Shown: in pieces, positions 1-7,056 of the stretch
How the letters are laid out: each line of letters begins with the position of its first letter
Position numbering within the stretch: position 1 is the stretch's first letter
Assembly (NCBI GenBank): GCA_964532155.1
Contig: CAZHGN010000047.1
Span: forward strand, 1-11,811
Direction: 5' to 3'
Length of the DNA stretch: 11,811 bases
Origin: HGM11416 sp964532155
GTDB taxonomy: Bacteria > Bacillota > Clostridia > Christensenellales > Borkfalkiaceae
Notes under the pieces: model-generated
Database searches by the model: none
Told to the model about the DNA's origin: nothing
Seen by the model: the letters and a program-made list of their open reading frames with translations, nothing else
Position numbers and translations under genes: made by a program

Positions 1-41
1 AAAAAACGCGGCTATAAGTCGATTATCGACATATAGCCGCG
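1..41 (-). terminator. Rho-independent terminator closing the leftward operon
   Basis: Positions 7-16 (CGCGGCTATA) pair perfectly with 32-41. An A17/A31 mismatch then leads into a second 5-bp stem, 18-22 with 26-30, closed by a TTA loop. Read on the minus strand, the hairpin is followed directly by at least six T (complement of 1-6, at the window edge, so the run may be longer). It lies about 125 bp beyond the ricT stop and is the only strong minus-strand terminator in the window. It therefore probably ends the whole cysS-to-ricT transcript. There is no T-run on the plus-strand side, so it looks unidirectional. Confidence 0.9.
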
Positions 42-164
42 TCCGTAATTTAGGTCGTTTTAAATCAAAAACGTCGAAGAGTATTTCTACCCCTCAACGT
101 TTATTAAAGAACCTTTTAAGCAGTACCGGATAAACGATAGCAAAGAAAGCGAGCAAGTCGATTA

Positions 165-1049
165 TCAGTCTTCGGTCAGGTTTTTTAGCGCTTCCATTTC
201 TTCTTTAGTGAGTTTTCCGTCGTCACCGCCGCCACTGTTTTTGTTGAATTTGACGTCGGCAAGGGGGTAATCTTTAAAGACGAGACTGCCGTCTTTTTGC
301 TCGGATTTAACTTTGACGGTTAGCTTTAGCATATTGACGGAAACGACGACGCCTTTGCCGTCGGGCGTACCTACGTCCGCGCCGATTTTGGGCATTTTTT
401 TGCAAACGTCTTTATAATAATCGTTTTCGTAAGATAAGCAGCACATAAGTCTACCGCAAAGTCCGCTTATTTTAGACGGATTGAGCGACAAGCCCTGATT
501 TTTCGCCATTTTTACCGAGACTTTTTTGAAATCGCTCATACAGCTCGAGCAGCAGCACGGTCTTCCGCAAGGCGCAAGCCCGCCGAGCAAGCGGGTTTCG
601 TCCCTAATACCGATTTGCCTAAGCTCAATTCTTATTCTGAAGACCTGCGCAAGATCCTTTACGAGTTCGCGGAAATCTACACGACCGGGCGCACTGAAAT
701 TGAAAATAAGCTTGCTTCCGTCAAAGGTATATTCGGCGCTGACGAGTTTCATGTCCAGCTTGTGCACGGCAATTTTTTCGGCACAAACGCGCATTGCCTC
801 AGCAGACTTTTCCTCGTTGCGCTTCAGCCGTTCGTCGTCCGCCTTGGTAGCCTTTCTGATAATGGGCTTAAGCGGTTGAACGACCTCGCTGTCGTCCACT
901 TCTTTAGGCTCTATCGACACGGTGCCGTATTCGACTCCGCGCGCCGTTTCGACTATTACGCCGTCACCCTTTTTAAAGGTTTCTTCGCCGGGGGCGAAAT
1001 AGTACACCTTGGCGGTGCTTTTAAATTTTATTCCTACAATTTTTTCCAT
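165..1049 (-). CDS. ricT: RicT/YaaT, PSP1-domain regulator of RNA processing
   Basis: 294 aa. The PSP1 C-terminal domain covers roughly residues 60-146. It is followed by the cysteine-rich signature of the family: a run at C161, C165, C166, C167 and C170, then C198, C203, C204 and C216. In Bacillus subtilis RicT (YaaT) forms the RicA-RicF-RicT complex, which carries [4Fe-4S] clusters and works with membrane-bound RNase Y in mRNA maturation; loss impairs sporulation, competence and biofilm formation. These roles are known for the family and are inferred here. The start is supported by GGAGGA at 1059-1064, 9 nt upstream and inside holB. The gene overlaps holB by 16 bp, so it is probably translationally coupled, an order also seen in Bacillus. 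The last codons contain the zero-frame heptamer A AAA AAC (180-186), treated as a finding. ricA and ricF are not in the window. Confidence 0.93.
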   Translation of the reverse strand: MEKIVGIKFKSTAKVYYFAPGEETFKKGDGVIVETARGVEYGTVSIEPKEVDDSEVVQPLKPIIRKATKADDERLKRNEEKSAEAMRVCAEKIAVHKLDMKLVSAEYTFDGSKLIFNFSAPGRVDFRELVKDLAQVFRIRIELRQIGIRDETRLLGGLAPCGRPCCCSSCMSDFKKVSVKMAKNQGLSLNPSKISGLCGRLMCCLSYENDYYKDVCKKMPKIGADVGTPDGKGVVVSVNMLKLTVKVKSEQKDGSLVFKDYPLADVKFNKNSGGGDDGKLTKEEMEALKNLTED

Positions 1050-2005
1050 TTGAATTTTTCCTCCAGCACGCCGAGCAAAATACCGTCGGCAATCATGTTG
1101 ACGTTGCCGTTAAAGGCAAGCGTGCGCTCGCACGAGTTGATTCTGTTTATTATAGCAAGGCATGCCGCGGTACCGTAATCCTGCGATATCCGCCTTATAG
1201 CCCCACTTTTTTCGTCCGCTCCGCAAGAAAAACGCACGGCTCTGTTAAGCACTTTTTTTAAAGTAATCAAATATTCCCTAACGTTATTCTTGTCTATTTT
1301 TGACGAAAACTCGATAACGTTTCGGCTCGAGCGCATATTTTCGAGCATGTTAAGCACGAGCGCCGTTACGGCTTCGCCGTCGGTTCCTTTTTCGGCAAGC
1401 GAAATCGCCGTACCCATTTTGCCGTCGGCAAGCGCGGCGATTTTTGCAAGTTCAGCGCCGTCCTTTTCGGGAAAACGCCTTGACAACGCCTCCGTTATAT
1501 CTTCTTCAGAAAAATCGGGGACGACGAGTTTTTTCATTCTCGATTTAACGGTAGACAAAATCGAACTTTCGTTGGTCGTTCCCAAAAGAACGAATACGCC
1601 TTTTGGCGGTTCCTCGAGCGTTTTTAATATTTTGTTCTGCGCTTGCGGCATTATGCTTTCCGACGCGGACAAAGCAAAAACGCGTTTATCCCCCTCGAAC
1701 GGCTTTACGTAAGACTGCGATACGACCTCGTCTACGTCGGCAACGAGAATTTTTCCGCCACCGCCCTTAGGATAAATCTGCACATCCGAATAAACGCCCT
1801 TGTCTATAAGTCGGCAAGTTCTGCACTCGTTGCAAAAGCCGCTTGCGTCGTCCGCACAAGTGATAATTTTAGCAACGATACGCAAGTATTCAGCCAAAAC
1901 CGCACCGTCTTGGCAAACGAGCATATATGCGTGAGAGAGGCAACCGTTCCTTTTATCGCCGGACAAAATGCGGTACGCAACCGTTTTTTTGAATAACTCG
2001 ACCAT
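1034..2005 (-). CDS. holB: DNA polymerase III delta-prime subunit (clamp loader)
   Basis: 323 aa, the usual length. The N-terminus has the LSHAYML segment (residues 23-29) where the ATPase P-loop would be, but without a GKT/S Walker A, as expected for the non-hydrolysing delta-prime subunit. Four cysteines (C50, C58, C61, C64) form the zinc module typical of the DnaX/delta-prime family. The family hallmark LKTLEEPP is at 127-134. The SRC arginine-finger motif appears as SRM (155-157): the arginine is kept and the cysteine replaced. The product is the clamp-loader stator that helps load the sliding clamp during replication. The ribosome binding site AAGGGAGG (2014-2021) is 8 nt before the ATG at 2003-2005; another ATG at 2011-2013 is in a different frame and too close to it. 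The 3' end overlaps ricT. This gene pair is conserved in Firmicutes. Confidence 0.93.
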   Translation of the reverse strand: MVELFKKTVAYRILSGDKRNGCLSHAYMLVCQDGAVLAEYLRIVAKIITCADDASGFCNECRTCRLIDKGVYSDVQIYPKGGGGKILVADVDEVVSQSYVKPFEGDKRVFALSASESIMPQAQNKILKTLEEPPKGVFVLLGTTNESSILSTVKSRMKKLVVPDFSEEDITEALSRRFPEKDGAELAKIAALADGKMGTAISLAEKGTDGEAVTALVLNMLENMRSSRNVIEFSSKIDKNNVREYLITLKKVLNRAVRFSCGADEKSGAIRRISQDYGTAACLAIINRINSCERTLAFNGNVNMIADGILLGVLEEKFKWKKL

Positions 2006-2027
2006 GAACGCATCCTCCCTTTTATAT

Positions 2028-2056
2028 AATCGTATTTAAATATGCAATCGTATTTA
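2028..2056. repeat. Two 11-bp direct repeats upstream of holB
   Basis: AATCGTATTTA occurs at 2028-2038 and 2046-2056, an 18-bp period, in the AT-rich stretch just upstream of the holB ribosome binding site. On the minus strand this stretch also contains TTGCAT and TATAAA about 15 bp apart, a weak and poorly spaced promoter candidate that I do not annotate separately. The repeats could be binding sites for a regulator of a holB-ricT sub-operon or a chance duplication in AT-rich DNA. Confidence 0.5.
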
Positions 2057-2068
2057 TCTTAAGCTCAG

Positions 2069-2137
2069 CCGCATAAAACAAACCAAGCCGCCCTCTTTTC
2101 ACAACCAAGCCGCCTCGTTCGCGGGCAATTTATGCGG
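2069..2137. repeat. Inverted repeat enclosing two 12-bp direct repeats
   Basis: CCGCATAAA (2069-2077) and TTTATGCGG (2129-2137) are perfect 9-bp inverted arms separated by 51 bp. Between them AACCAAGCCGCC occurs twice, at 2081-2092 and 2103-2114 (period 22 bp). The core AGCCGC appears a third time at 2067-2072, overlapping the left arm. The right arm begins 3 bp from the decarboxylase stop codon. Transcribed leftward, the arms could form a long-looped stem in the decarboxylase 3' UTR. No T-run follows, so I do not call it a terminator. Function unknown. Confidence 0.6.
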
Positions 2138-2140
2138 TTA

Positions 2141-3466
2141 TTATTCTTTTACAACCTTAATTCTTTTGCCGTTCAAACCGAACGTGTTATCAGCCGAAAG
2201 TCGGTCTATAACGCGTTTATCAAGCACTTCGCCGCATGTTATTAAAGGATAGCACGGCGGAAAAAGCCCGGCGTCCGTCGCCGAAATCCTTCCAACGGCG
2301 GCGCTAAGTTCAACTACCTCGCTGTCGGCGTTTGCCGCGGAAAGATATGCCGCTACGCGCGTTAAAAGCGGAACGTCGTCGGTCATGTCGTAATGAGCGT
2401 TACCCCTTTCGGCATGGTTTAACGCGTCGGCAAGTCTTGCCGCGTCGCTAAAGCCGAAATCGTCGGACAGCATAAATATAATAAATCGACCGCAAGAAAG
2501 CTCGGCAAAAATCCCTTTTTCTTCGAGCGAGCGCCCGACCGTTTCACCGTCGGCATGCCCGTTCAAATCGATACAAAGTTTAAGCACGTCGTCGTTTTTT
2601 ATAACCGAAAAATCCTCGCAAAGAAGGTCTTTAAAGCGTTGAAGCGCCTCTTTCACCCCGCCGAATGCACGCTCGCCCTTTTCCGCAAGCGTTTTATAGC
2701 CGTCTTCTACGGAAGCCATAATCGGGTAACTCGGGCTCGACGTGCCGAAAACCGACAACCCTTCGTCGACAAAATCTATTAGTTCTTTATTATAAATATT
2801 AAGTAGCGCGCCTTGAGTCAACGTCTTCAACGTTTTATGCGCGCTCTCTACGCATAAATCCGCGTATTTTTCGCCTTTTTCACCGTTCAAAACGGAAAGG
2901 TGTGCACCGTGCGCGCCGTCCACCAAAAGCAAAGCGTTTTTCGGCAAAAGCGCACGCACTTTTTTTAAATCGGTTACGCGTCCGAAATAATCGGGAGTGG
3001 TAATAAGTGCGCCTATAACGTCGTTATTAAGCAGTTCGGCAATCCCTTCAGTCTGCAAAACGGGCAAGCCGTTTACGATTTTTTCGGGCAAAAAGACGGG
3101 TTCTATATTCAACAGTTTAAGCGCGTTGTAAACGCTTTTGTGCGAACTTTTGCAAATGGCAAGCTTAGCCGCCTTGCCCTTAAAAAAGCGTTTTGCCGCG
3201 TAAATCGAAGCCAATACGCCGAGTGTAGAACCACCGGTAAGTATTCGACTTCGCTCCGAACCGGTAATATGCGCTAAATCCCTTTCGGCTTGCAAAATAA
3301 CGCCGGTCGGGTGCATAAGATTATCCGAAAAAGAAAGCTCGGTTACGTCGTACGGATAAATACCGCCCAACTCGCCCTCGCCGATTCCCTTATGCCCGGG
3401 CATATGATAGCGAGCAAACGAACCTTCCGCATACCGCTTTAACATGTTCAAAATATGCCGCTCCAT
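2141..3466 (-). CDS. PLP-dependent Orn/Lys/Arg decarboxylase family protein (YaaO-type)
   Basis: 441 aa, a short form of the fold-type I basic amino acid decarboxylases. Motifs in order: HMPGHKG (21-27); DVTELSFSDNLMHP (40-53), typical of this family; TGGSTLG (77-83) for cofactor phosphate binding; LVDGAHGAHL (181-190), with D183 predicted to contact the pyridine nitrogen; SAHKTL (208-213), where K211 is the predicted PLP Schiff-base lysine; and TSSPSY (242-247). The family removes CO2 from arginine, lysine or ornithine to give polyamine precursors; the substrate cannot be read from the sequence. Bacillus has a homologue (yaaO) upstream of tmk-yaaQ-yaaR-holB-yaaT, so position and length favour the YaaO group over the long acid-inducible enzymes. 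GAGGTG (3475-3480) lies 8 nt before the ATG. The 140 bp upstream, to the next gene, shows no clear promoter, so it is probably read from the cysS-alaS-greA transcript. Confidence 0.9.
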   Translation of the reverse strand: MERHILNMLKRYAEGSFARYHMPGHKGIGEGELGGIYPYDVTELSFSDNLMHPTGVILQAERDLAHITGSERSRILTGGSTLGVLASIYAAKRFFKGKAAKLAICKSSHKSVYNALKLLNIEPVFLPEKIVNGLPVLQTEGIAELLNNDVIGALITTPDYFGRVTDLKKVRALLPKNALLLVDGAHGAHLSVLNGEKGEKYADLCVESAHKTLKTLTQGALLNIYNKELIDFVDEGLSVFGTSSPSYPIMASVEDGYKTLAEKGERAFGGVKEALQRFKDLLCEDFSVIKNDDVLKLCIDLNGHADGETVGRSLEEKGIFAELSCGRFIIFMLSDDFGFSDAARLADALNHAERGNAHYDMTDDVPLLTRVAAYLSAANADSEVVELSAAVGRISATDAGLFPPCYPLITCGEVLDKRVIDRLSADNTFGLNGKRIKVVKE

Positions 3467-3606
3467 ACCGCCAACACCTCGTTTGAGCTAATACAAGTCC
3501 GATTCTTGCACTAAATAACCATACCTAAACCGATTAAAACTTAACTTGCGCCAATATCCGAACCGATGCAAGCCCAAGCAATCCGCCGACAAACCGCCAA
3601 ACGACG

Positions 3607-4623
3607 TTAAGCGATAAGCGTAGGAAGTTCCGTCGGTAAAAAGTTGCTGAAATAGCCTATTATATAATTGATAAAGCCAAGCGTTTCGTACTGTAAATGC
3701 GGCTGTTGCGCCTTATAATTGAAAACGCACATAACTATTCCGTCCGCAGAAACCGTTTCAAGCTCGCCTTTATCGTTCAAATAACCCCTCGAATAATAAT
3801 CGGTCACGAGGTTTTTGCCGTCGCTGAGCTTTCCGAGGTTTAACGCGTAAGTTTTTTCTTCGAGTTCGAGCCACCAAGCGTAATAATCGCTTTTCTCGCG
3901 GTCTTCCTCGCTAAGACTTTCGAGCGACTGAGTAAACGGCTTATAATTTACCCTAAGTTCGGAATGAGTTTTAAGCACTTCTTCGAGCAAACAGGCGTTG
4001 TTCCAAACGCTCTTAATACGCTCGGCTTCGCTTTCGAGCCCTTTTTGATATTTTTCCGACTTCTTATCGCGGAAACGTGGATCGCCGTCCATTCTCGAAG
4101 AAAACACCGCGGCAACACGGTCTTCGTTTATATAATAACTGCCGCCGTCCTCGTAAACGCCGTTTTGAAGAGCGTAACTTTTGGCGTCGTTTATAAGCGA
4201 ATCGTAATCGTAACAAGACCCATAATAACCGTCGACGAACGCACGCATGGGCGACGTTTTGCTTTCGACGGTATCGGAAAAGTCGGAGGTGATAAAAATA
4301 TCCCCCTCTTGCACGGAATTTGCCGCCGTCATAATGGTCGAATAGTAATCGGGCTCGAGATCGCGCGTGGTAAAATCGAGAACGTCGTAAGAAAACGCGC
4401 CCCCGTTTTTTGCCCGCGCCAGCGTAGTTGTTCCGTCTTCTATAGTCCCGAAATCGGGAGCGTAAGTGAACAGCCCGAACGTTTGCCCGACCGACGCCCT
4501 CGGCGCGCCGATAGTAAAAGCAAGCCCCCAAACCAGAGCGATCGCCGCGATTATGGCAACGATTTTTACCCAATCGTAGGAAATCAGATTAGAGAGCCTT
4601 GCCCGAGTTATCTTATTATCCAT
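3607..4623 (-). CDS. Membrane-anchored protein of unknown function downstream of greA
   Basis: 338 aa; I do not recognise the family. The N-terminus is short and basic, followed by one strong hydrophobic segment at about residues 19-40 and then a polar, Tyr-, Asp- and Glu-rich domain. This suggests a single-pass protein with an outside C-terminal domain. There is no lipobox cysteine. APRA near residues 40-43 could be a signal-peptidase site, in which case it would be secreted. The external part has a charged, probably helical region at about 184-262, and the last 22 residues are hydrophobic or amphipathic (GFINYIIGYF). A stretch near 88-116 loosely recalls solute-binding proteins, but this is weak. 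The gene starts 6 bp after the greA stop. It has only a bare GAG as ribosome binding site, which implies translational coupling to greA. It is clearly coding: a long frame with an ordered domain layout and composition like its neighbours. Confidence 0.8.
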   Translation of the reverse strand: MDNKITRARLSNLISYDWVKIVAIIAAIALVWGLAFTIGAPRASVGQTFGLFTYAPDFGTIEDGTTTLARAKNGGAFSYDVLDFTTRDLEPDYYSTIMTAANSVQEGDIFITSDFSDTVESKTSPMRAFVDGYYGSCYDYDSLINDAKSYALQNGVYEDGGSYYINEDRVAAVFSSRMDGDPRFRDKKSEKYQKGLESEAERIKSVWNNACLLEEVLKTHSELRVNYKPFTQSLESLSEEDREKSDYYAWWLELEEKTYALNLGKLSDGKNLVTDYYSRGYLNDKGELETVSADGIVMCVFNYKAQQPHLQYETLGFINYIIGYFSNFLPTELPTLIA

Positions 4624-4629
4624 TTAAAC

Positions 4630-5100
4630 TCAGTAAGAGACCTTATCGAGTCTTATGGTGTAGTTGCCGGAAGGTGCTTCGACAACGCACTCTTCGCCGA
4701 TGCGCTTACCCATAACCGCTTTGCCGATGGGGCATTCGTTGGAAATTCTGCCTGCGGCGTAATCGGCTTCGGTAGTACCGACTATGGTAAACTTATAATG
4801 CTTATCCTCGGACAGATCGGTAAATTCGATGGTAGCACCGACGCTCGCAACGTCTTTTCTGGAACTTACGGTAATGATCTCGGCAACCTTGAGTTTTGCT
4901 TCGAGCTCGATAATTTCACCCTCGATAAGCGCTTGCTCGTTTTTGGCGGCGTCGTACTCTGCGTTTTCGGAAAGGTCGCCGAACTCGCGAGCAATCTTAA
5001 TGCGTTCGGTAATTTCCGGACGCTTTACCATTTTTAAATACTCAAGCTTTTTTTCAAGCTCCTGTTTGCCTTCTTCGGTAAGAAAAATTTTTTCAGCCAT
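4630..5100 (-). CDS. greA: Transcription elongation factor GreA
   Basis: 156 aa, the normal GreA length. The N-terminal coiled-coil hairpin (about residues 1-75) carries the conserved tip GDLSENAEYDAAKNEQA (41-57). The acidic residues D42 and E45 there are the pair known to stabilise the second catalytic Mg2+ in RNA polymerase and stimulate cleavage of backtracked RNA. The C-terminal FKBP-like domain has the usual ISNECPIGKAVMGK segment (119-132). The GAGGTG ribosome binding site (5106-5111) is 5 nt before the ATG. It lies between alaS and the unknown anchored protein, with 74 bp to alaS and 6 bp to the downstream gene. I saw no convincing separate promoter, so co-transcription with cysS-alaS is likely. 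Confidence 0.96.
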   Translation of the reverse strand: MAEKIFLTEEGKQELEKKLEYLKMVKRPEITERIKIAREFGDLSENAEYDAAKNEQALIEGEIIELEAKLKVAEIITVSSRKDVASVGATIEFTDLSEDKHYKFTIVGTTEADYAAGRISNECPIGKAVMGKRIGEECVVEAPSGNYTIRLDKVSY

Positions 5101-5139
5101 TATAGCACCTCTTAATATTATTGAATTTAAATCTCAAAT

Positions 5140-5165
5140 CGGCAACGCCGTTTACGGCGCCGCCG
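5140..5165. other. GC-rich hairpin between alaS and greA
   Basis: CGGC (5140-5143) pairs with GCCG (5162-5165), and CGCCG (5146-5150) pairs with CGGCG (5155-5159). A TTTA loop closes the hairpin, with an AA/CC internal loop between the two stems. It lies in the 74-bp alaS-greA gap. On the minus strand it is followed by AT-rich sequence without a real T-run, so it is more likely an mRNA processing or stability element, or a weak attenuator, than a terminator. Confidence 0.5.
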
Positions 5166-5174
5166 AACTTTTAC

Positions 5175-6980
5175 TTATTTATTCGCGTTTTCGTCGGCAA
5201 TAAGCACGGCTTTAATACGCCTTACGCCGCTCGACGAAGACTGCTCTTTGACGATCTTGAACGTGCCGAGCTCGCCTGTGCGCTTTGCATGCGGACCGCC
5301 GCAAATCTCTTTGCTGAACCCGCCCATGGTATAAACCTTGACCTTGTCGCCGTATTTACTTTCGAATAGACCTATCGCACCCGATTTTTTAGCGTCTTCG
5401 AGCTGCATTTCTTCCATTACTACGGGAACGTCGGCTTTAATAGCCTCGTTAACCAGCCTTTCGACCTCGGCAATTTCCTCCGCCGTCATCGGACGGTCGA
5501 AGTTAAAGTCGAACCTAAGTCTTTCGGACGTAATGTTAGAACCGCGCTGACCTACCGACGGATCGAGCACTCGCCTTAAAGCAGAATGCATAAGGTGTGT
5601 AGCCGTATGCAATCTTGCGGTCGCTTCGCCGCTGTCGGCAAGACCGCCTTTAAACTTTTGCTCGGCGCCGGCGGACGATTTCTTTTGATGCTCGGCAAAC
5701 GCGGCGCGATAACCTTCTTCGTCGACGGTAAAGCCGTTTTCGTTGGCAAGTTCTATGGTCATTTCGAGGGGGAAACCGTAAGTATCGTACAGTCTGAACG
5801 CGGTTTTGCCGGGAATTACTTTACCGGGAATGTGCGTAACTACCTTGTTGAACTCCTTAAGTCCGTCCTCGAGCGCCTTTCCGAATTTTTCCTCTTCTTT
5901 GTCGAGTTCGGTTGCAATCTTCTGCTCGTTTTCCTTAAGCTCGGGATATACGTCCTTATACTTTTCGACAAAAGCGGCGGCTATAAAGCGGAGTTTGCCG
6001 CCTTCAAGTCCGAGGTGTCTGGAAAATCTGACCGCTCTGCGGATAAGACGGCGAAGAATGTAACCCTGATCAACGTTGGAAGGAACGACTCCCCTGCGGT
6101 CGCCGAGCATAAAGGTCGCCGTGCGTATGTGGTCGAGAACGATTCTGAACGCCTTGGTTTCCTCTTCGTTTTCGCCGTACTTTTTACCGGTAAGCCTTTC
6201 GAGTTCGGCTTTCGCACCCTCAAAAAGGTCGGTGTCGTAAACGCTCGAAGTGCCGTTCAGCGTGCAAAGCGTTCTTTCAAGCCCCATACCGGTATCGACG
6301 TTGCGTTGGGAAAGTCGAGCGTAAGTTCCGTCCTCGTGGCGGTAAAACTGCATGAAGACGTTGTTCCAAATTTCGAGATATCTGCCGCAATCGCACGAAG
6401 GATCGCAGTTTTCGCCGCAAGGCTCGCCGTCGCGAATGATGAACATTTCGGTATCGGGACCGCAAGGACCGGTTTTGCCCGCAATCCACCAGTTATTCTT
6501 TTTTGGCAGATAGAAGATATTCTGCTTTAATATTCCGCATTCTTCCCAAATGCGTGCGCTCATCTCGTCGCGCGGAGCGTCGTCGTCGCCGGCAAAAACG
6601 GTCACGGCGAGTTTTTCGACGGGTATTCCGAGATAATCGGGGCTCGTCAAAAATTCATAACTCCACTTGATAGCCTGCTCGTTGAAATAATCGCCGAGCG
6701 ACCAGTTGCCGAGCATTTCGAAAAAGGTGCAGTGCGACGAATCGCCGACCTCGTCGATATCCCCCGTGCGAACGCACTTTTGCACGTCGGTCAAGCGGTT
6801 GCCCGCCGGATGCTTTTCGCCGAGAAGATAGGGAACGAGCGGATGCATTCCCGCCGTGGTGAAAAGTACGGAGGGATCGTTTTCGGGAATAAGGCTTGCG
6901 GACGGAATAACCGCATGCCCCCTATCCTCGAAAAACTTTAAGTATAAAGCTCTAAGCTGTTCTGAAGTAATCTTTTTCAT
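5175..6980 (-). CDS. alaS: Alanyl-tRNA synthetase, short form with editing site but no C-Ala domain
   Basis: 601 aa, against about 875 in typical bacteria. Residues 1 to about 435 are the class II catalytic and tRNA-recognition region: TDVQKCVRTGDIDEVG (64-79), FFEMLGNWSLGDYF (86-99), LEIWNNVFMQF (202-212) and the motif 3 region GYILRRLIRRAVRFS (306-320). Next comes the editing site, HTATH (H458, H462) and CGGPH (C560, H564), the four-residue metal site that clears Ser- and Gly-tRNAAla. HTATH sits about 105 residues earlier than in E. coli, so the beta-barrel linker is missing. The protein ends soon after the editing domain, so the C-Ala (DHHA1-type) domain is missing too. A cysteine cluster (C188, C192, C196, C198) sits before LEIWNNVF and may bind a metal. 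This architecture looks native: the stop is followed by 74 bp and greA, with no leftover domain. AAAGGA (6987-6992) lies 6 nt before the ATG. Downstream of cysS. Confidence 0.95.
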   Translation of the reverse strand: MKKITSEQLRALYLKFFEDRGHAVIPSASLIPENDPSVLFTTAGMHPLVPYLLGEKHPAGNRLTDVQKCVRTGDIDEVGDSSHCTFFEMLGNWSLGDYFNEQAIKWSYEFLTSPDYLGIPVEKLAVTVFAGDDDAPRDEMSARIWEECGILKQNIFYLPKKNNWWIAGKTGPCGPDTEMFIIRDGEPCGENCDPSCDCGRYLEIWNNVFMQFYRHEDGTYARLSQRNVDTGMGLERTLCTLNGTSSVYDTDLFEGAKAELERLTGKKYGENEEETKAFRIVLDHIRTATFMLGDRRGVVPSNVDQGYILRRLIRRAVRFSRHLGLEGGKLRFIAAAFVEKYKDVYPELKENEQKIATELDKEEEKFGKALEDGLKEFNKVVTHIPGKVIPGKTAFRLYDTYGFPLEMTIELANENGFTVDEEGYRAAFAEHQKKSSAGAEQKFKGGLADSGEATARLHTATHLMHSALRRVLDPSVGQRGSNITSERLRFDFNFDRPMTAEEIAEVERLVNEAIKADVPVVMEEMQLEDAKKSGAIGLFESKYGDKVKVYTMGGFSKEICGGPHAKRTGELGTFKIVKEQSSSSGVRRIKAVLIADENANK

Positions 6981-7034
6981 AACGTATCCTTTGGCGACGA
7001 CAGCCGCCGAGTATTTTCAAATATAATCGTTTGC

Positions 7035-7056
7035 GCTTTAGTTTTGCTTTAGTTTT
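7035..7056. repeat. Perfect 11-bp tandem duplication across the cysS stop
   Basis: GCTTTAGTTTT occurs twice in tandem (7035-7045 and 7046-7056). The cysS stop codon (TAA on the minus strand, 7049-7051) lies inside the second copy. It looks like a small slippage duplication in the cysS 3' end and has no obvious function. Confidence 0.7.

Noticed and set aside
16..166. 12-bp direct repeat AAGTCGATTATC at 16-27 and 155-166
   Set aside because: One copy is inside the terminator hairpin and the other spans the ricT stop; a single short repeat with no further structure is likely chance.
3964..5037. Plus-strand frame opposite the greA region
   Set aside because: It crosses two real genes on the other strand, has no ribosome binding site and no protein-like domains.
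5101..5174. AlaRS truncated by a recent frameshift or stop
   Set aside because: The next 74 bp and greA contain no remnant of the missing C-terminal domain, and the internal beta-barrel region is missing as well, so the short form looks native.
6981..7048. Separate promoter for alaS
   Set aside because: A TATATT is present on the minus strand, but nothing resembling a -35 lies at the right distance.
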